Assembly: GCA_010279815.1 (NCBI GenBank)
Contig: QEOQ01000180.1
Span: 2,282,259-2,346,258 of the forward strand
DNA: 64,000 nucleotides
Direction: 5' to 3'
Source of the DNA: Brachionus plicatilis
Lineage: Eukaryota > Rotifera > Eurotatoria > Ploima > Brachionidae
The notes beneath the pieces were generated by a model. That model made no database searches, was not told the origin of the DNA, and saw nothing but the letters and a program-made list of their open reading frames with translations. Below, one piece after another: positions 23,001 to 33,617 of this stretch. Position 1 is the first letter of the stretch. Each line of letters begins with the position of its first letter. The position numbers were made by a program, and so were the translations under genes.

Positions 23001-26000
23001 TAGGTAAATAAAGCAAATTTCGAAGCTTAAATAAAAGAAATTAAAAAAATTAGTCTCTAGAAAACAATTTTCCCGCATTTTTTGCTCTACCTCTTATAGG
23101 TTTATTGACAAATTGGTCCTTTTTTTTTAAAAAATTCTTTTAATGCCAATAAATGTGCACAATATTCTAATTTAGTGAAAAACTTGCAAGAACATTTCTT
23201 ACTGTTAAGCTGAACTTTATAACAGTTCTTGAATAAATTTTTTTTAAATTTTCTCATCAAGCCACTAATTTTTGTGTTGAATGCATTTATTTTATTTTTA
23301 ATTTTTGTGCTAAAAGTATTTTTTTCAAATTTTAATTTTTGTGTTGAGAAGAAATCATTTTGTGCTGAGCGTTTTGAAATTGTGTTGAATGGTTATTTTT
23401 TTGTGTTAAAAAGGTCGACCCAATTTTAATTAATTAAATCTTGAAAAAAAATTTTTTAAATTTCATCATTTACTTTTTAATAATGTCCTGGAATAATTCT
23501 AGGAATTGATTTCGGTTCATAAATTGAAAAATCATAAAGTTATGAATTATTCGATTCCAGCTGAAGCAAGCGGCATCCATTTAGGAAATATAAGGTAAGC
23601 TAAGCTAAGCAGTCACAAAAATTATATTAATTTATTTAAGTAAAAAAAAATAAATTTTAATTTTGAAAATCATTTCTAAAATTGATTTCTTAATTTTTAA
23701 AACTGATAAAATTAATTTATTTTACTTGACTTTTTTGATACATTAATTGACGATTAAATATTTTTTAATCTAAAAATAATAAATGACTCTTTAATATAAA
23801 CTCAAAAAAAAGATTAAAAAATTTTTTATTTTTTAAATTAGATCTTTTAAATCATTATGTTACACAATGGATGGCGAATACATAATTGCCGGTGGTAAAT
23901 CAAAGTATATTTGTATTTATAATGTCAAAGAGGAGATGCTTGTTCGGCGATTTGAAATTTCTCAAAATAAAAGTTTTGATGGAATTGATGTAAAATTTTA
24001 AAGAGTTAAATTTTTTTTGTATTTTGTAATAATTTAAAATATAAAGGAATTTCTTGACCGACGTAAGATGACCGAATGGGGTAATTTGGACTTGGTGGAG
24101 AAAAATCCGGACAACGAATTGGATAACAACAAAATAAGTCTTCCTGGCGTAGTTAAAGGTGATTATAGCTCGCGAGTTTTTAAACCTGAGATTCAAGTGT
24201 CTTGTGTGCGGTTCTCTCCAACTGCTCGCTCATGGTCAGCATGCACGACTGAAGGTTTGCTGATCTATTCTTTGGACACTAGTCTGATATTCGATCCGTT
24301 TGATCTCGACATGGACATCACTCCCAAAACAATAAAAAGCACCTTAAATAATCAGGACTATTCGCTAGCATTGATGCAAGCGCTTAGACTAAATGAAGAG
24401 GCACTAATTACTCAGGTCTTGGAAAAAACACCTCACATGACCATTGACATTGTGGTTGATTCTTTGTCCGATGTATATGTTGATAAATTGCTAGCATTTG
24501 TCGCTAATCAAATCGAAAAATCAGCTCATCTAGAGTTCTATCTGATTTGGTCACAGACTGTTTTGTATAAACATGGAAATAGAATAAAACAACGGGCCGC
24601 ATCAAGGATTTCTATTTTGTGCAATTTGGAAAAGGCACTCACAAAAAAATCGGAGGACTTGGGAAAAATGTAAGTAGCATTAAATTTTCAGCAAATAAAT
24701 ATTTGGTAAATTTTTTAAAAAATAATTTTATTTATTGAAAAAATATTGTAAATTTGTTAATTTGTATTCTGGAAAATTTAAGTCTGGTTAGTTTTTTTGT
24801 GCAAAATATTTTATTTCTTGCAGTTTATTTTAATTTTCAAATATCTTTGAGAATTAAAGTTCGTTAAGCCATTGTGAACAAAAAAATATATGACAACCGA
24901 GTCTAACCAGGTACCCTGTTTTTTTTATTGAATATTTTGCACCTATTTTGTACGAAAACTTCAAAAATAGTCATCTAATATCACCGAATTTTTTTAATCA
25001 CCTTGTTAATTGTGTAAGTTCCAAAGGCATATCCTAAAATTCTGAAAATATTCGCATATATACTTGAACATGTGCTGAATCGAATAGTGGAAATATGTTA
25101 GATCTTAAGTTATACTAAAGACCTTTAAAATCGTTTTTGCCAAATTACTAATTCGAGACTTTTTCACCTCATTAGACGTAATCAAACTTTAAGCGAAAAA
25201 AATTGCTAAATTTTTTAAAAATATATGACACATATCATTCGATTCCTCTCTTTGAGTTCCATTTGTTGGCATATTTTTTTAGAAAACATCTTTTAAAATG
25301 AAGGAGATATAGTAGTTTTTCAGTTTTGGCCACCCTATTAACCCCTTTAAAGGTCGTTAAAATATTTAGACAATAATACTTATTTGAAATTGTAGGTTTA
25401 AAAAAAAAGATTAAAAAATGAATCTACAAAAATTCGACTTATATTCTGTAAACTGAATTTTCTTTTATGGAGAAGTAATGTCTAATAAGTTAATTTTCTA
25501 TCCAAAGACTATGCCATTGTCTTTGTTAGAATACTAAATTTTTTTGTGAAGTTCAGTACAAAAGAACAGAACAAAGTGTAAAAAATTAGATAACTTTTTT
25601 TCTAAAAGTTTAAAATAAATTCTGTGAATGCAGAATGGTGCAACATTCGAAGTTGCATCAACTTTGTAAGTCTGCTAATGATGTGCAAAATCTCTGCAAA
25701 ATGCACTACGCTCGATTATATTGAAATTTAATTTCTACTTAACTCTGCAAATTTAGCAGACCTTGATATTTGATGAAAGTTTGAATGTTTCACTTTGTTA
25801 CATTTACAGAATTAAGTTTAAACCTTTAGGGAAAAATTTTATTCAATTTTTTTACATTTTTTTCTGTTCTTTTTATCATTTTGTACTGAATTTCACAAAA
25901 CCATTTTTTTGCCAATAATTTAAGGAAAGAATTTTTTATTATAATACTTTAATTTAGTAATAGTTAATTCATGAGCCATAGTTTAGTTTATCGAGTCGAG

Positions 26001-26672
26001 AGCTTCATTTTTGAATATAGATTTTATCAAAAGAAAATTTTTAACAAAAATTTGGATTCTTAATGAGCATTCATATGTTTTTAGCGTTATTTCATTAATA
26101 AATCTTTTGTTCCTTTTATTTTTGTTTTATTTTCTTGGGGAAATGAACAATAAGATTTAATTTGACTTATTAAATAAATAGTTTCATAATTAATTTTAGG
26201 ATGAATAATTTTTTTTCAAATCATAGCTAATCATTAGATGAATTTAAACAAATTTTTAGCAATCTTTTAAGATTAGTTACCATGTAAAAAATTGACATTA
26301 TTTTTTTTTTAATTCAAAAATTACGCCCAACTCGGTTAGTAATTAAGAAATAAAAATTAAATGAGAATTTTAAAAAGTCAAAGTTTTTTAAAATTTTTTA
26401 ATTATTTTATATTTTATCTTTTAATTAAAATAAATTTGCCTTACAAAAAATTTCAGCTATAAAAATTCTTATTTTTTAGATGTGATTCAAACATGTATTC
26501 AATTGATTATGTTCTATCATTGAACAAACTAAAAAACAAGAGAAAACTCGAAAACGAAAGCCAGAATGGTGTGTATAGTGATCTTGATGATGAAGAAATG
26601 CAGTCCGAATCTGACCAAGAAGAAAACTTAAACTCTCTTAAAACTATCAAAAATAAACAATTGGCTAAATAA
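20086..26672 (+). CDS. PWP2: PWP2 / UTP1, WD40 protein of the SSU processome, 9 exons
   Basis: Exons 20086-20103, 20156-20268, 20322-20516, 20572-21078, 21452-21604, 21667-22515, 23842-23989, 24047-24669 and 26480-26672 give about 932 residues (human 919). PWP2 is a UTP-B subunit that binds the 5' external spacer of pre-rRNA in the nucleolus and is needed for 18S production. Tandem WD40 blades run through to about residue 650 (VGNRVTIFDLK, YHAPGKNKEFNPFVL, WEWQSETYVMKQQGHFN, DGTVRAFDLNRYRNFRTF, EIFVWSMQTG). The PWP2-specific block EFLDRRKMTEWGNLDLV begins exon 8, followed by the C-terminal Utp12-type helical domain (about 760-870). The tail is acidic. Exon 1 is only 18 bp (MKFNFR) but agrees with the conserved MKF start. 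Introns are 52-62 bp except for three of 373, 1326 and 1810 bp, each holding an inverted-repeat element. Confidence 0.96.
21095..21410. repeat. Foldback element in PWP2 intron 4
   Basis: The arms begin ACGTAATCATCTGAATTTA (from 21095) and end TAAATTCGAATAATTACGT (to 21410). Each continues inward through GACATGT-type and GTTCA-containing blocks in mirrored order. The total is about 316 bp, filling most of the 373 bp intron. No ORF. Confidence 0.65.
22780..23425. repeat. Inverted repeat built of CAACACAA-type motifs, PWP2 intron 6
   Basis: The left arm (about 22780-22950) holds six short motifs of the form AGCACAAT, CAACACAATT, CAGCACAAAA, TAACACAAAA or CAACACAAAAA, at irregular 15-55 bp spacing. 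The right arm (about 23225-23425) holds their reverse complements (TTGTGTTGAA, TTGTGCTAAA, TTGTGTTGAGAAG, TTGTGCTGAG) in mirrored order. Both arms contain the junction (TTTCTTCTCA-CACAAAA or its complement). The element occupies the 1326 bp intron. Confidence 0.65.
25541..25903. repeat. Foldback element in PWP2 intron 8, family of 15161-15575
   Basis: The left end TTTTGTGAAGTTCAGTACAA pairs with the right end TTGTACTGAATTTCACAAAA, and internal blocks mirror each other (AGAACAGAACAAAGTGTAAA with TTTACATTTTTTTCTGTTCT). The centre has CTGCAAAAT and TTTGCAGACC-like sequence. Gross plan and central TGCAAAAT/GTTTCAC motifs resemble 15161-15575, so I place them in one family. No ORF. Confidence 0.65.
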
Positions 26673-26729
26673 AAATTACAAAAAATTTAAAATTTTATTA
26701 AAAAATAAAGACGAAATAATTAAAATGAT

Positions 26730-27290
26730 CTAATCCTCTCCCACAGGTATTGCATCTTGAATGATTTCAACGAATTTAATCCTAATTTCTGTATAGGTGC
26801 TGTCTCCTTTATTCTGATCTGTTTTAAGGTTGCACTCAACTTTTAATTGAACCATTTCAAGGGCGCCTCTTATAGCGCCACAAATGACTTGTGAGTAGTT
26901 TAATTTATCAAATTTTCCATGATCTGGAAATTCAACAAATTCAGTTAAAGGATTCGGATCGATAATTAGAGAAAATTCGTCAAAAGAATTGTTCCAGTTG
27001 GTTACTTGAGGCTGAATTCCGAGGAACATTTTGAAAGCTTGTTTGGAAAGAACTTCGGCTGTCTCTCTAAAATCTGAACATCGGCTGATATGCGGATTTC
27101 GGGCCAGAAAATCTTCAATCATTCGATTTCCCATGTTGTAGCCGATTGTGTCCAATTGCTTATTTACCTCATCTACATCTTCATAATCTTTGATCAATTG
27201 CATAACAAATGATCCATAAGTTAGAGTAAAAAGTTCGTATGAAATTTTTCTAGGATCAGTAACATTGTATTTGCCACTGGTTTTGCTCAT
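26730..27290 (-). CDS. TRAPPC3: TRAPPC3 (BET3), TRAPP vesicle-tethering subunit, single exon
   Basis: An intronless 186-residue protein, near the usual 180. TRAPPC3 is a core subunit of TRAPP, the Rab1 exchange factor and tether at the early Golgi. The sequence matches along its length: ELFTLTYGSFVMQLIKDYE (19-37), VNKQLDTIGYNMGNRMIEDF (42-61), SRCSDFRETAEV (69-80), FDEFSLIIDPNPLTEFVE and ICGAIRGALEMVQLKVE. C71 corresponds to the conserved acylated cysteine inside the hydrophobic channel of BET3. The C-terminus ends IPVGED, like the vertebrate PAGEE ending. The stop codon lies 57 bp from the PWP2 stop on the other strand, so the two transcripts must share or overlap their 3' processing region. 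Lack of introns contrasts with the neighbours. Confidence 0.96.
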   Translation of the reverse strand: MSKTSGKYNVTDPRKISYELFTLTYGSFVMQLIKDYEDVDEVNKQLDTIGYNMGNRMIEDFLARNPHISRCSDFRETAEVLSKQAFKMFLGIQPQVTNWNNSFDEFSLIIDPNPLTEFVEFPDHGKFDKLNYSQVICGAIRGALEMVQLKVECNLKTDQNKGDSTYTEIRIKFVEIIQDAIPVGED

Positions 27291-29341
27291 GTTGTGACTT
27301 TAAGCTTGACAAAAAAATAAATCAAATTTAAATAAAGTTCTATCCGACAAGTTATTTTTTGAGTTATTTTGAAAATTTCTCCAGAGTTTTAGAAATGCAT
27401 TTAATTTTGAAATGCAAAGAAAATTTAATTATAAAAACTAAAACCATGTGATCTCGAAAGCTTTTAAATGTAAGACAAAATATTTTTAATTGTGAATGCC
27501 GCTGTTTTTTCAAGAGAAAGATTCAAATAATTTAAAATTAGCTATTTTGTTTAAAGGACTAGCAATTCTAAGCAGTTTTAAGAAATTTTGGCATGATGGT
27601 TTGGTAAAGTTTGTTTAGATTGGGTAATTTATTATTGAAGTTTTAATTAGAAAATTTAGTTTGATTTTAGTGTAAATAAATTTATCAAAATAATTTATTT
27701 TAGCACGAAACACAGAGCCTTTAAATATTTTCGAATGCTAATTTAATTGTGATATGTTATGAGCAGGAAATTTTCATTCACTTTAGCTAGGGAAATAAAC
27801 AAAATTCAAAATTGTATCTTTATCAGTATCATTTATGCATTGAATTTTTAAAGCGATATGAGAAAAAATAAATAAATTCTTTCCGCAATTTATGACTTGG
27901 TTGTATCTTGAAACTTGAAAATTTTATTTATTTCATTTAACTTTTATCTTTTAATTTAACTAAATACCTAAAATATTAATTTTCGTTGACTTGGACACGA
28001 TAAGAAAATTTTTTTTTCTCTGATTTGGTTTGACGTCAAAATTTGATTTTTCAAAATGCTAAAAAATAAAAAAAAATCCTCACCTAAATTCACTTGCTTC
28101 TAGCAAAATTAGTTATACTAAATTTCAGAGATTTATATTTCAATTAAGAAAATTTACCGATGCTAATTAAATGAGATATTAAAGTCTTTCTATAAAACTT
28201 TACTACACTTTAATTAAAATCTGTAAATAAATAATACCCTGAGACAATCAAAAATATGAATTTAAGATAAAAATCCTAAAAAAATATATTCTCTCTTAAA
28301 ATTTTAGATAAAATAGGTCTTAAATGTTCGATGCATAATTTTAACTATTTTATGTCGTTGTAAAATTCATTAAATTTTTTTGATTAATTTACTTTAGAAA
28401 TTTTAATTTTGAACAGAGAATTCGAATAATTGATCACTCATATAAATTAGATAAAGTTGTATAGAGTAAAAATTTGATAAAAACAAAAGAATAAATTATT
28501 AATTTCCTTTCTTCTCTTTCTGTGAAAAAATGTTTTATCGAAAAATTAAAAATCTTCGAATTCCTCAATCTTGGAGCAAAATGAAAAGCAAACATTCAAG
28601 TCAAGTAGAATTAAACAATAAATTGTTTTAATTCTGAATGTAATCAGAGTGAACATTATTTTCATGAGTTAAGACCAAATTTCCTTCCAAAGAGTAGAAT
28701 AAAAAATCAGCTTATTATTTTTTTTAATATTTCTTTCCACTATAAAAAATATAAATAACTCACACAAGTCACAAAATTTTATAGTTATGTTATTTTATGA
28801 TTGTATCATGCTCTTAAATGCTTTTGGGCTTTAAGTAGCAGACAATGGAGCTAATAAAAATGAGACTTGATTTCTTTAAGTGTATAATTTCAAAATAAAA
28901 ATAAAAAAAATGATAATTATAATGTTTCGTCAGTGATAGTTAAATTATTTTTTGTTTGAGTATTTGAATGACAAGCGAAAGATACAACTTTTTGTTTAAA
29001 AAAATAATAGTTTTTGTTCGTGTTTTTTTTTTTTATTTTAAATTGCTCGTTTTCGCGAAAATAAAAAGGCATTAAAAAATTATTCTTGCTAATCGATATT
29101 TTTGGATAAAATAAAAAGCTTTTTAAGATTGCATAGAATTTTAAATTTCCAACAAAACATCCTCTTTGCTTGAATTTTGATCGCAATTTAAACACTTAAC
29201 AAAAAACATGATCAAATTATCAAGTTAGTTTTAAGTTATTTTAGTTTTTTTTTAATTTTCAACAAAAATAATTACTAAAATTAAAAGATTTGTTCATTTA
29301 AGGCTGTTCGATCTGGTCAAAATACTAAATGTCTAAAACAA
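27291..29341. other. Divergent intergenic region, TRAPPC3 / 4-TM gene
   Basis: No gene is supported. AT-rich. The last part holds an acceptor-like CATTTAAG ending at about 29303. From there the frame of the 4-TM gene is open up to its ATG, so an unseen upstream exon or a trans-splice acceptor is possible. Confidence 0.45.
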
Positions 29342-31349
29342 ATGGATAATTTAAATTTAGAAAAGGAACACATGAATAAGGATTTGTTAAAGCATACCGT
29401 GAAAAATATTTTGCCAAGATCAGGATCTTATAATTTGAATGAAGATGAGCATTTGTCGGACATGAAAATTTTGAACAACGAGATCGAGTTGAATTCTGCC
29501 GAGCCCATAGATCATGAATCAACCAAAAAACAAGACAATACCGAATTTTCTTCACTACTCAATCGGACTAATGGAACCACTTTGAACACTACTGATTCAA
29601 AATCCAAATTGTCAATGCTCGAGAGCTTCGATTCGATCAAAATTCCAAAAAAAAAAACTGTCCTTGGCTACCCACTTTTATGCTGCACCTATGTCGCTTC
29701 TATATACTCTTTGGTAATCTTTAAATCAAAGACTTTTTATTCAAAATAAAATTAAAAATTTTTTCTACAAAAATTTAAGTTTGCCTATGGTGCTTCCTCT
29801 TTGTTCTCCATAGTTCAATTAATGACATACAACTGTAAGTAAAATTTTATTTCTACCTAAAAAAAAAAGATAAATTTCAGATTTTAAATAGCGCCGAAAT
29901 TTTTTCCACTTTATCTCCTATTATCCGGTTATCTGCTGATGACTTTGATGTCATTTTTATTAATTGTAGCCATTCAAAAAGTAAATTTTCAAGTTTTATC
30001 CAAATTTTTTTTTTAAATATTTAAATTAAAAGGAAAATCTTAATTTAATTTTATTTTGGATAATTTCGCTGAGTGTCTTCATACTGCCTGAAATAGGTCT
30101 GAACATTGTTTTGGCCGAAAACTCATTTGTAAGCTTGAAGAGTTGATTTTGAATTTTTTAATGGTTTATTATTAAGAACTGGCTAAATACCTCGGAGGGA
30201 TTTTACACACTTATTGCCCTTGTGGTCAGAGTGACAATTAATATGCCATGCATTGCAATAGTACTAGCTTATCACGTTAACCGCACTAGGCGGAATAATT
30301 TTTTGCAAAAAATGATCAAGCCACTAAAACGAGACATAATGAATGGAAAAGTTTTAAAAAGTTACAACAATTTAGACCTAAACCCCAAGTATCCAGTGGT
30401 AGACATAATGCCAAAACCAGACGTGGCCAGTCCAGTCGAGCATCAAGATATTTCCATCAAGTCTAGAAATTTATCCTACCCTGACGATATTGGCTTTAAT
30501 GTCCTGCAATCAAGTCCTGAGCAATCTTTTGACAGTCAATCAACTAATTCCAGTAATTTTAAGACTGTGCAGAATTCTTTCCAGTACAGATTTTACCCGC
30601 GTAACAACTACGCAATTTTAGTTCGACCATCACAAAATGGTCAGTTCACACAGCGTTTCGTCAATGTAGATGACATTGAGTTTTATCAAAGACCTGAGCT
30701 AAAAAGTGACACAAGAGAAAAAAAAAGAAATCTTTCTCAAGACCATGAGAAACCAATTTCACATGTACCAGAGGAAATTTATTCCAAAAACAGTTTAAAG
30801 TCCAAACATTCGGAACCAAAACGATCCAGGTATGCATTGAGTACTCAAATAAAGCCCGAATATGCCTCAATTGAAAGAAGCATGAATTTTTCTGACGAGA
30901 CTGTGATTCCAATTGAATTCGAATCAATGGAAAGAGCCTTTGGTAAAGAAAAAAAAAGAAAAGTATTCAATTTTAACAATACTTTACCATTTACAGCTGA
31001 AAAAGATATAAGAAAAAAATACGAAAATATGATACTCAATGGTCAAAAGTTAAATTTAACAAGTCAACAAATTTATTTGCCACCTCCATCTAGTCTAGGT
31101 GGGCTGCCGTATCAGAAGAAAAATTCGCTCAGAATGCATGAACAGTTGGATGAGGATAAAACCACTAGTTATCTGAAAAGCCCAGAGTGTAATTGTGTCA
31201 ATATAGCAGCTTGTGATAAAGATAAATTGAGCGAATTTTTGCATTCGAATGATTGTATTTTGTTCAAGAATTCATTTGATAAAACAATTTCTCAAACAAC
31301 AATGTATCTATCGAATATAGAGTTATTTAATCAACGAAAAAATTTTTAA
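29342..31349 (+). CDS. Unrecognised four-pass membrane protein with long cytoplasmic tail, 5 exons
   Basis: Exons 29342-29713, 29780-29834, 29892-29980, 30033-30128 and 30177-31349 join in frame to about 594 residues. The first 105 residues are hydrophilic. Four hydrophobic segments follow at about 107-140 (LGYPLLCCTYVASIYSL start), 147-170 (LYLLLSGYLLMTLMSFLLIV), 176-200 (LILFWIISLSVFIL) and 213-240 (YTLIALVVRVTINM). The remaining 350 residues are charged, Ser/Lys-rich and probably disordered, with PEYASIERS and YPVVDIMPKPD motifs. Both ends are predicted to be cytoplasmic. The compact 4-TM core with very short loops resembles small tetraspan families of invertebrates, but I do not recognise the family and assign no function. 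Intron phases all agree. The frame is open upstream to an acceptor-like site at 29303, so the start may be further 5'. Confidence 0.75.
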
Positions 31350-33617
31350 AATAAAACAATAATTAGTCAAGAGTGCTTTTTTGCTCCGTATAGATTTTTA
31401 GTATTTTTTTTCCTTTGCGAGACTAAAATAATTAATCCTTTTTTATATTTTTATTATAAAAGATAATGATATTTTTATTTGCTATTTGCGCTTTGTAATA
31501 TTTTCAGATTTCTATACAGATAATTTAATGCCTTTTAAATCGATCTCATTTAATTAAATTTAATAAAAAAATTCAAAAACTCATTATTGATTTTATGTCA
31601 TTTTTTATTTGTAAAAACACGTAGAACGGAATAAAAATAAAAAATTTAAATAAAGAATTTATTGTGGCAAAATCGTTGTGCGGAGAATAAACAGTTAATT
31701 TTATTAAGTACATTTTAAGTGTCTTTAAAATCATTTATTTAATATGGCGTTGATTGTAAATTTTTAGTTTTGACTAATTTAAAACTGGATTTTCATTTGG
31801 AAGTCAAATTAAAATAGAAAATTAAATTTTTAATGTGAATGAAATTAAAATTCGAAGCATTGAATTTTTGGGCTCAGTAAAAGGCGTCTTTATCATCGAA
31901 AGAAAAAATTGATATGAATTGTATTCTTTTTTTAAAGATTTTTTTTTATAAAACAGTGATTAAAAATTATGCCGTGAAAGATTTTGGATCTTATCTCACT
32001 GGAAAAAGTAGATTTTTAAAGCAAAAAAATAATTTCAAAACAAATAAAAAAATTTTTTTAAATAAATCCAATTTTATTTTTAAATTTTCTAAACAAATGG
32101 TTCATTTGAAATAGGTTATAAAAAAAATCTTTGACAGTAAAAATATCGACTTTAATTATGCATAGAACAAAATATCAAAATAATGGAAGATTAAACTTTA
32201 ACTAGCACAATTTTTATTACCCTTTAATTTAAATGATCGTTATAATCTTTGTTGATTTACAATTTTTTCACGCATTTTTTTATTTATTAATCAATCAATA
32301 ATAAGAATAATTAATACAAATAATTCTTTCAAAAAATTATGTATTTGTTTAAAATAATTATTACTATTATTAAACTACATAGCCAAAAAAATCAAGTATT
32401 AACTGACTTTGCTTTGGCAGAACAATTAAATTTTTTTTTCATTCATTTGACCCTTCTTCAATTCTGCTCTTTAATGAATTTTTTCCCAGCATTTTCATCT
32501 CATCCGGAACTCATTCCATTTTGAAATAGCCATTTTTATAAAAACTGGTAAACTTATATTTGAAATAATCAAAGTTTGACAAAATCGCAAGTTGTCAGAC
32601 AATTCAGTGCTTTTGGGTAGATCCTAAATCAAACTTTAAAATGAAATTTGCACTGAGAAATACCGATCTAAATATCACTTTTTTTGAAATAAAAATATTT
32701 ACTTATAATTAAACTAGATTTTTTAAAATATTAAATTTAGAGATTTGTTTTTGTTAGAAAAATTTTTTTGTCAAAATTAACTTTTTAAGGTTTAAAATGT
32801 TTTAAGTTAAAAATTTAAAATATTTTATATCATCCGAATTCTATGTATTTTTGAATTAAGTGTTCACAAAAAATGTAATCTTTATCAAAATTTTGATTGA
32901 AATAATAATAAATAAATAAAAAATAAATATTTAAAGTTTATGATGACAAAAAATTTATTTTAACTTATTCACAGGAAACTAGACACCCTTTTCATTTTTC
33001 ATATATTCTGCGCAGACTTCACATGCTATTAGACTTGAATGCTTGCTTAAGCAGGAAAATTAGCTATCTGGTATGATGTTCTTGGTGCTATATTCATTTC
33101 TTTAGAGATTTGGGCTATTCATTTTGAATCATAAAAGCTTTGGACATTTTTTTGTTATTGTAATTAAAATGATCGCTTTCTTGAGATGGTTAACAAAATA
33201 GCATTTTCATACAAAGCTGATCATAAAACCGACATATATTTTTATGAATAAAATTTATCTAATTTATTGAATTTTAATTTTGAAAAATGCTGCTACAAGG
33301 CTTTAAAAAACTAAATTAAAGAAAAAAAAAATTCTCACAAGTCAGTTTTAATTGATATTGTAATAAAATAAAATGAAATCATTACGGCTTGATAAAAAAT
33401 CAATAAGATACTTGAATTCCCAATTTATTTATTTCTAAAATTTATGAGTCAAGATTAATATTCGAACAAAATAAAAACATAAAAACCTATTAGAAAAAAA
33501 CCATGTTAAACAAAAATTTTTGTTCAAATTTTTGTCAAAATATTATTTCACTTTTAATAAAATCGACAATTAATAAATACTTGTTGAAACAAAAAGAAAA
33601 TAAAATAATAATTTAAT
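31350..33617. other. Intergenic, convergent 4-TM gene / AP-1 mu
   Basis: 2.3 kb of AT-rich sequence. Nothing beyond the two 3' flanks was recognised. Open frames at about 31914 and 32339 have the composition of translated A/T runs. Confidence 0.5.

Noticed and set aside
23500..23600. Possible extra PWP2 exon with GTAAGC donor
   Set aside because: Exons ending 22515 and beginning 23842 already join contiguous conserved sequence (TAKKMHFGK then SFKSLCYTMDG).
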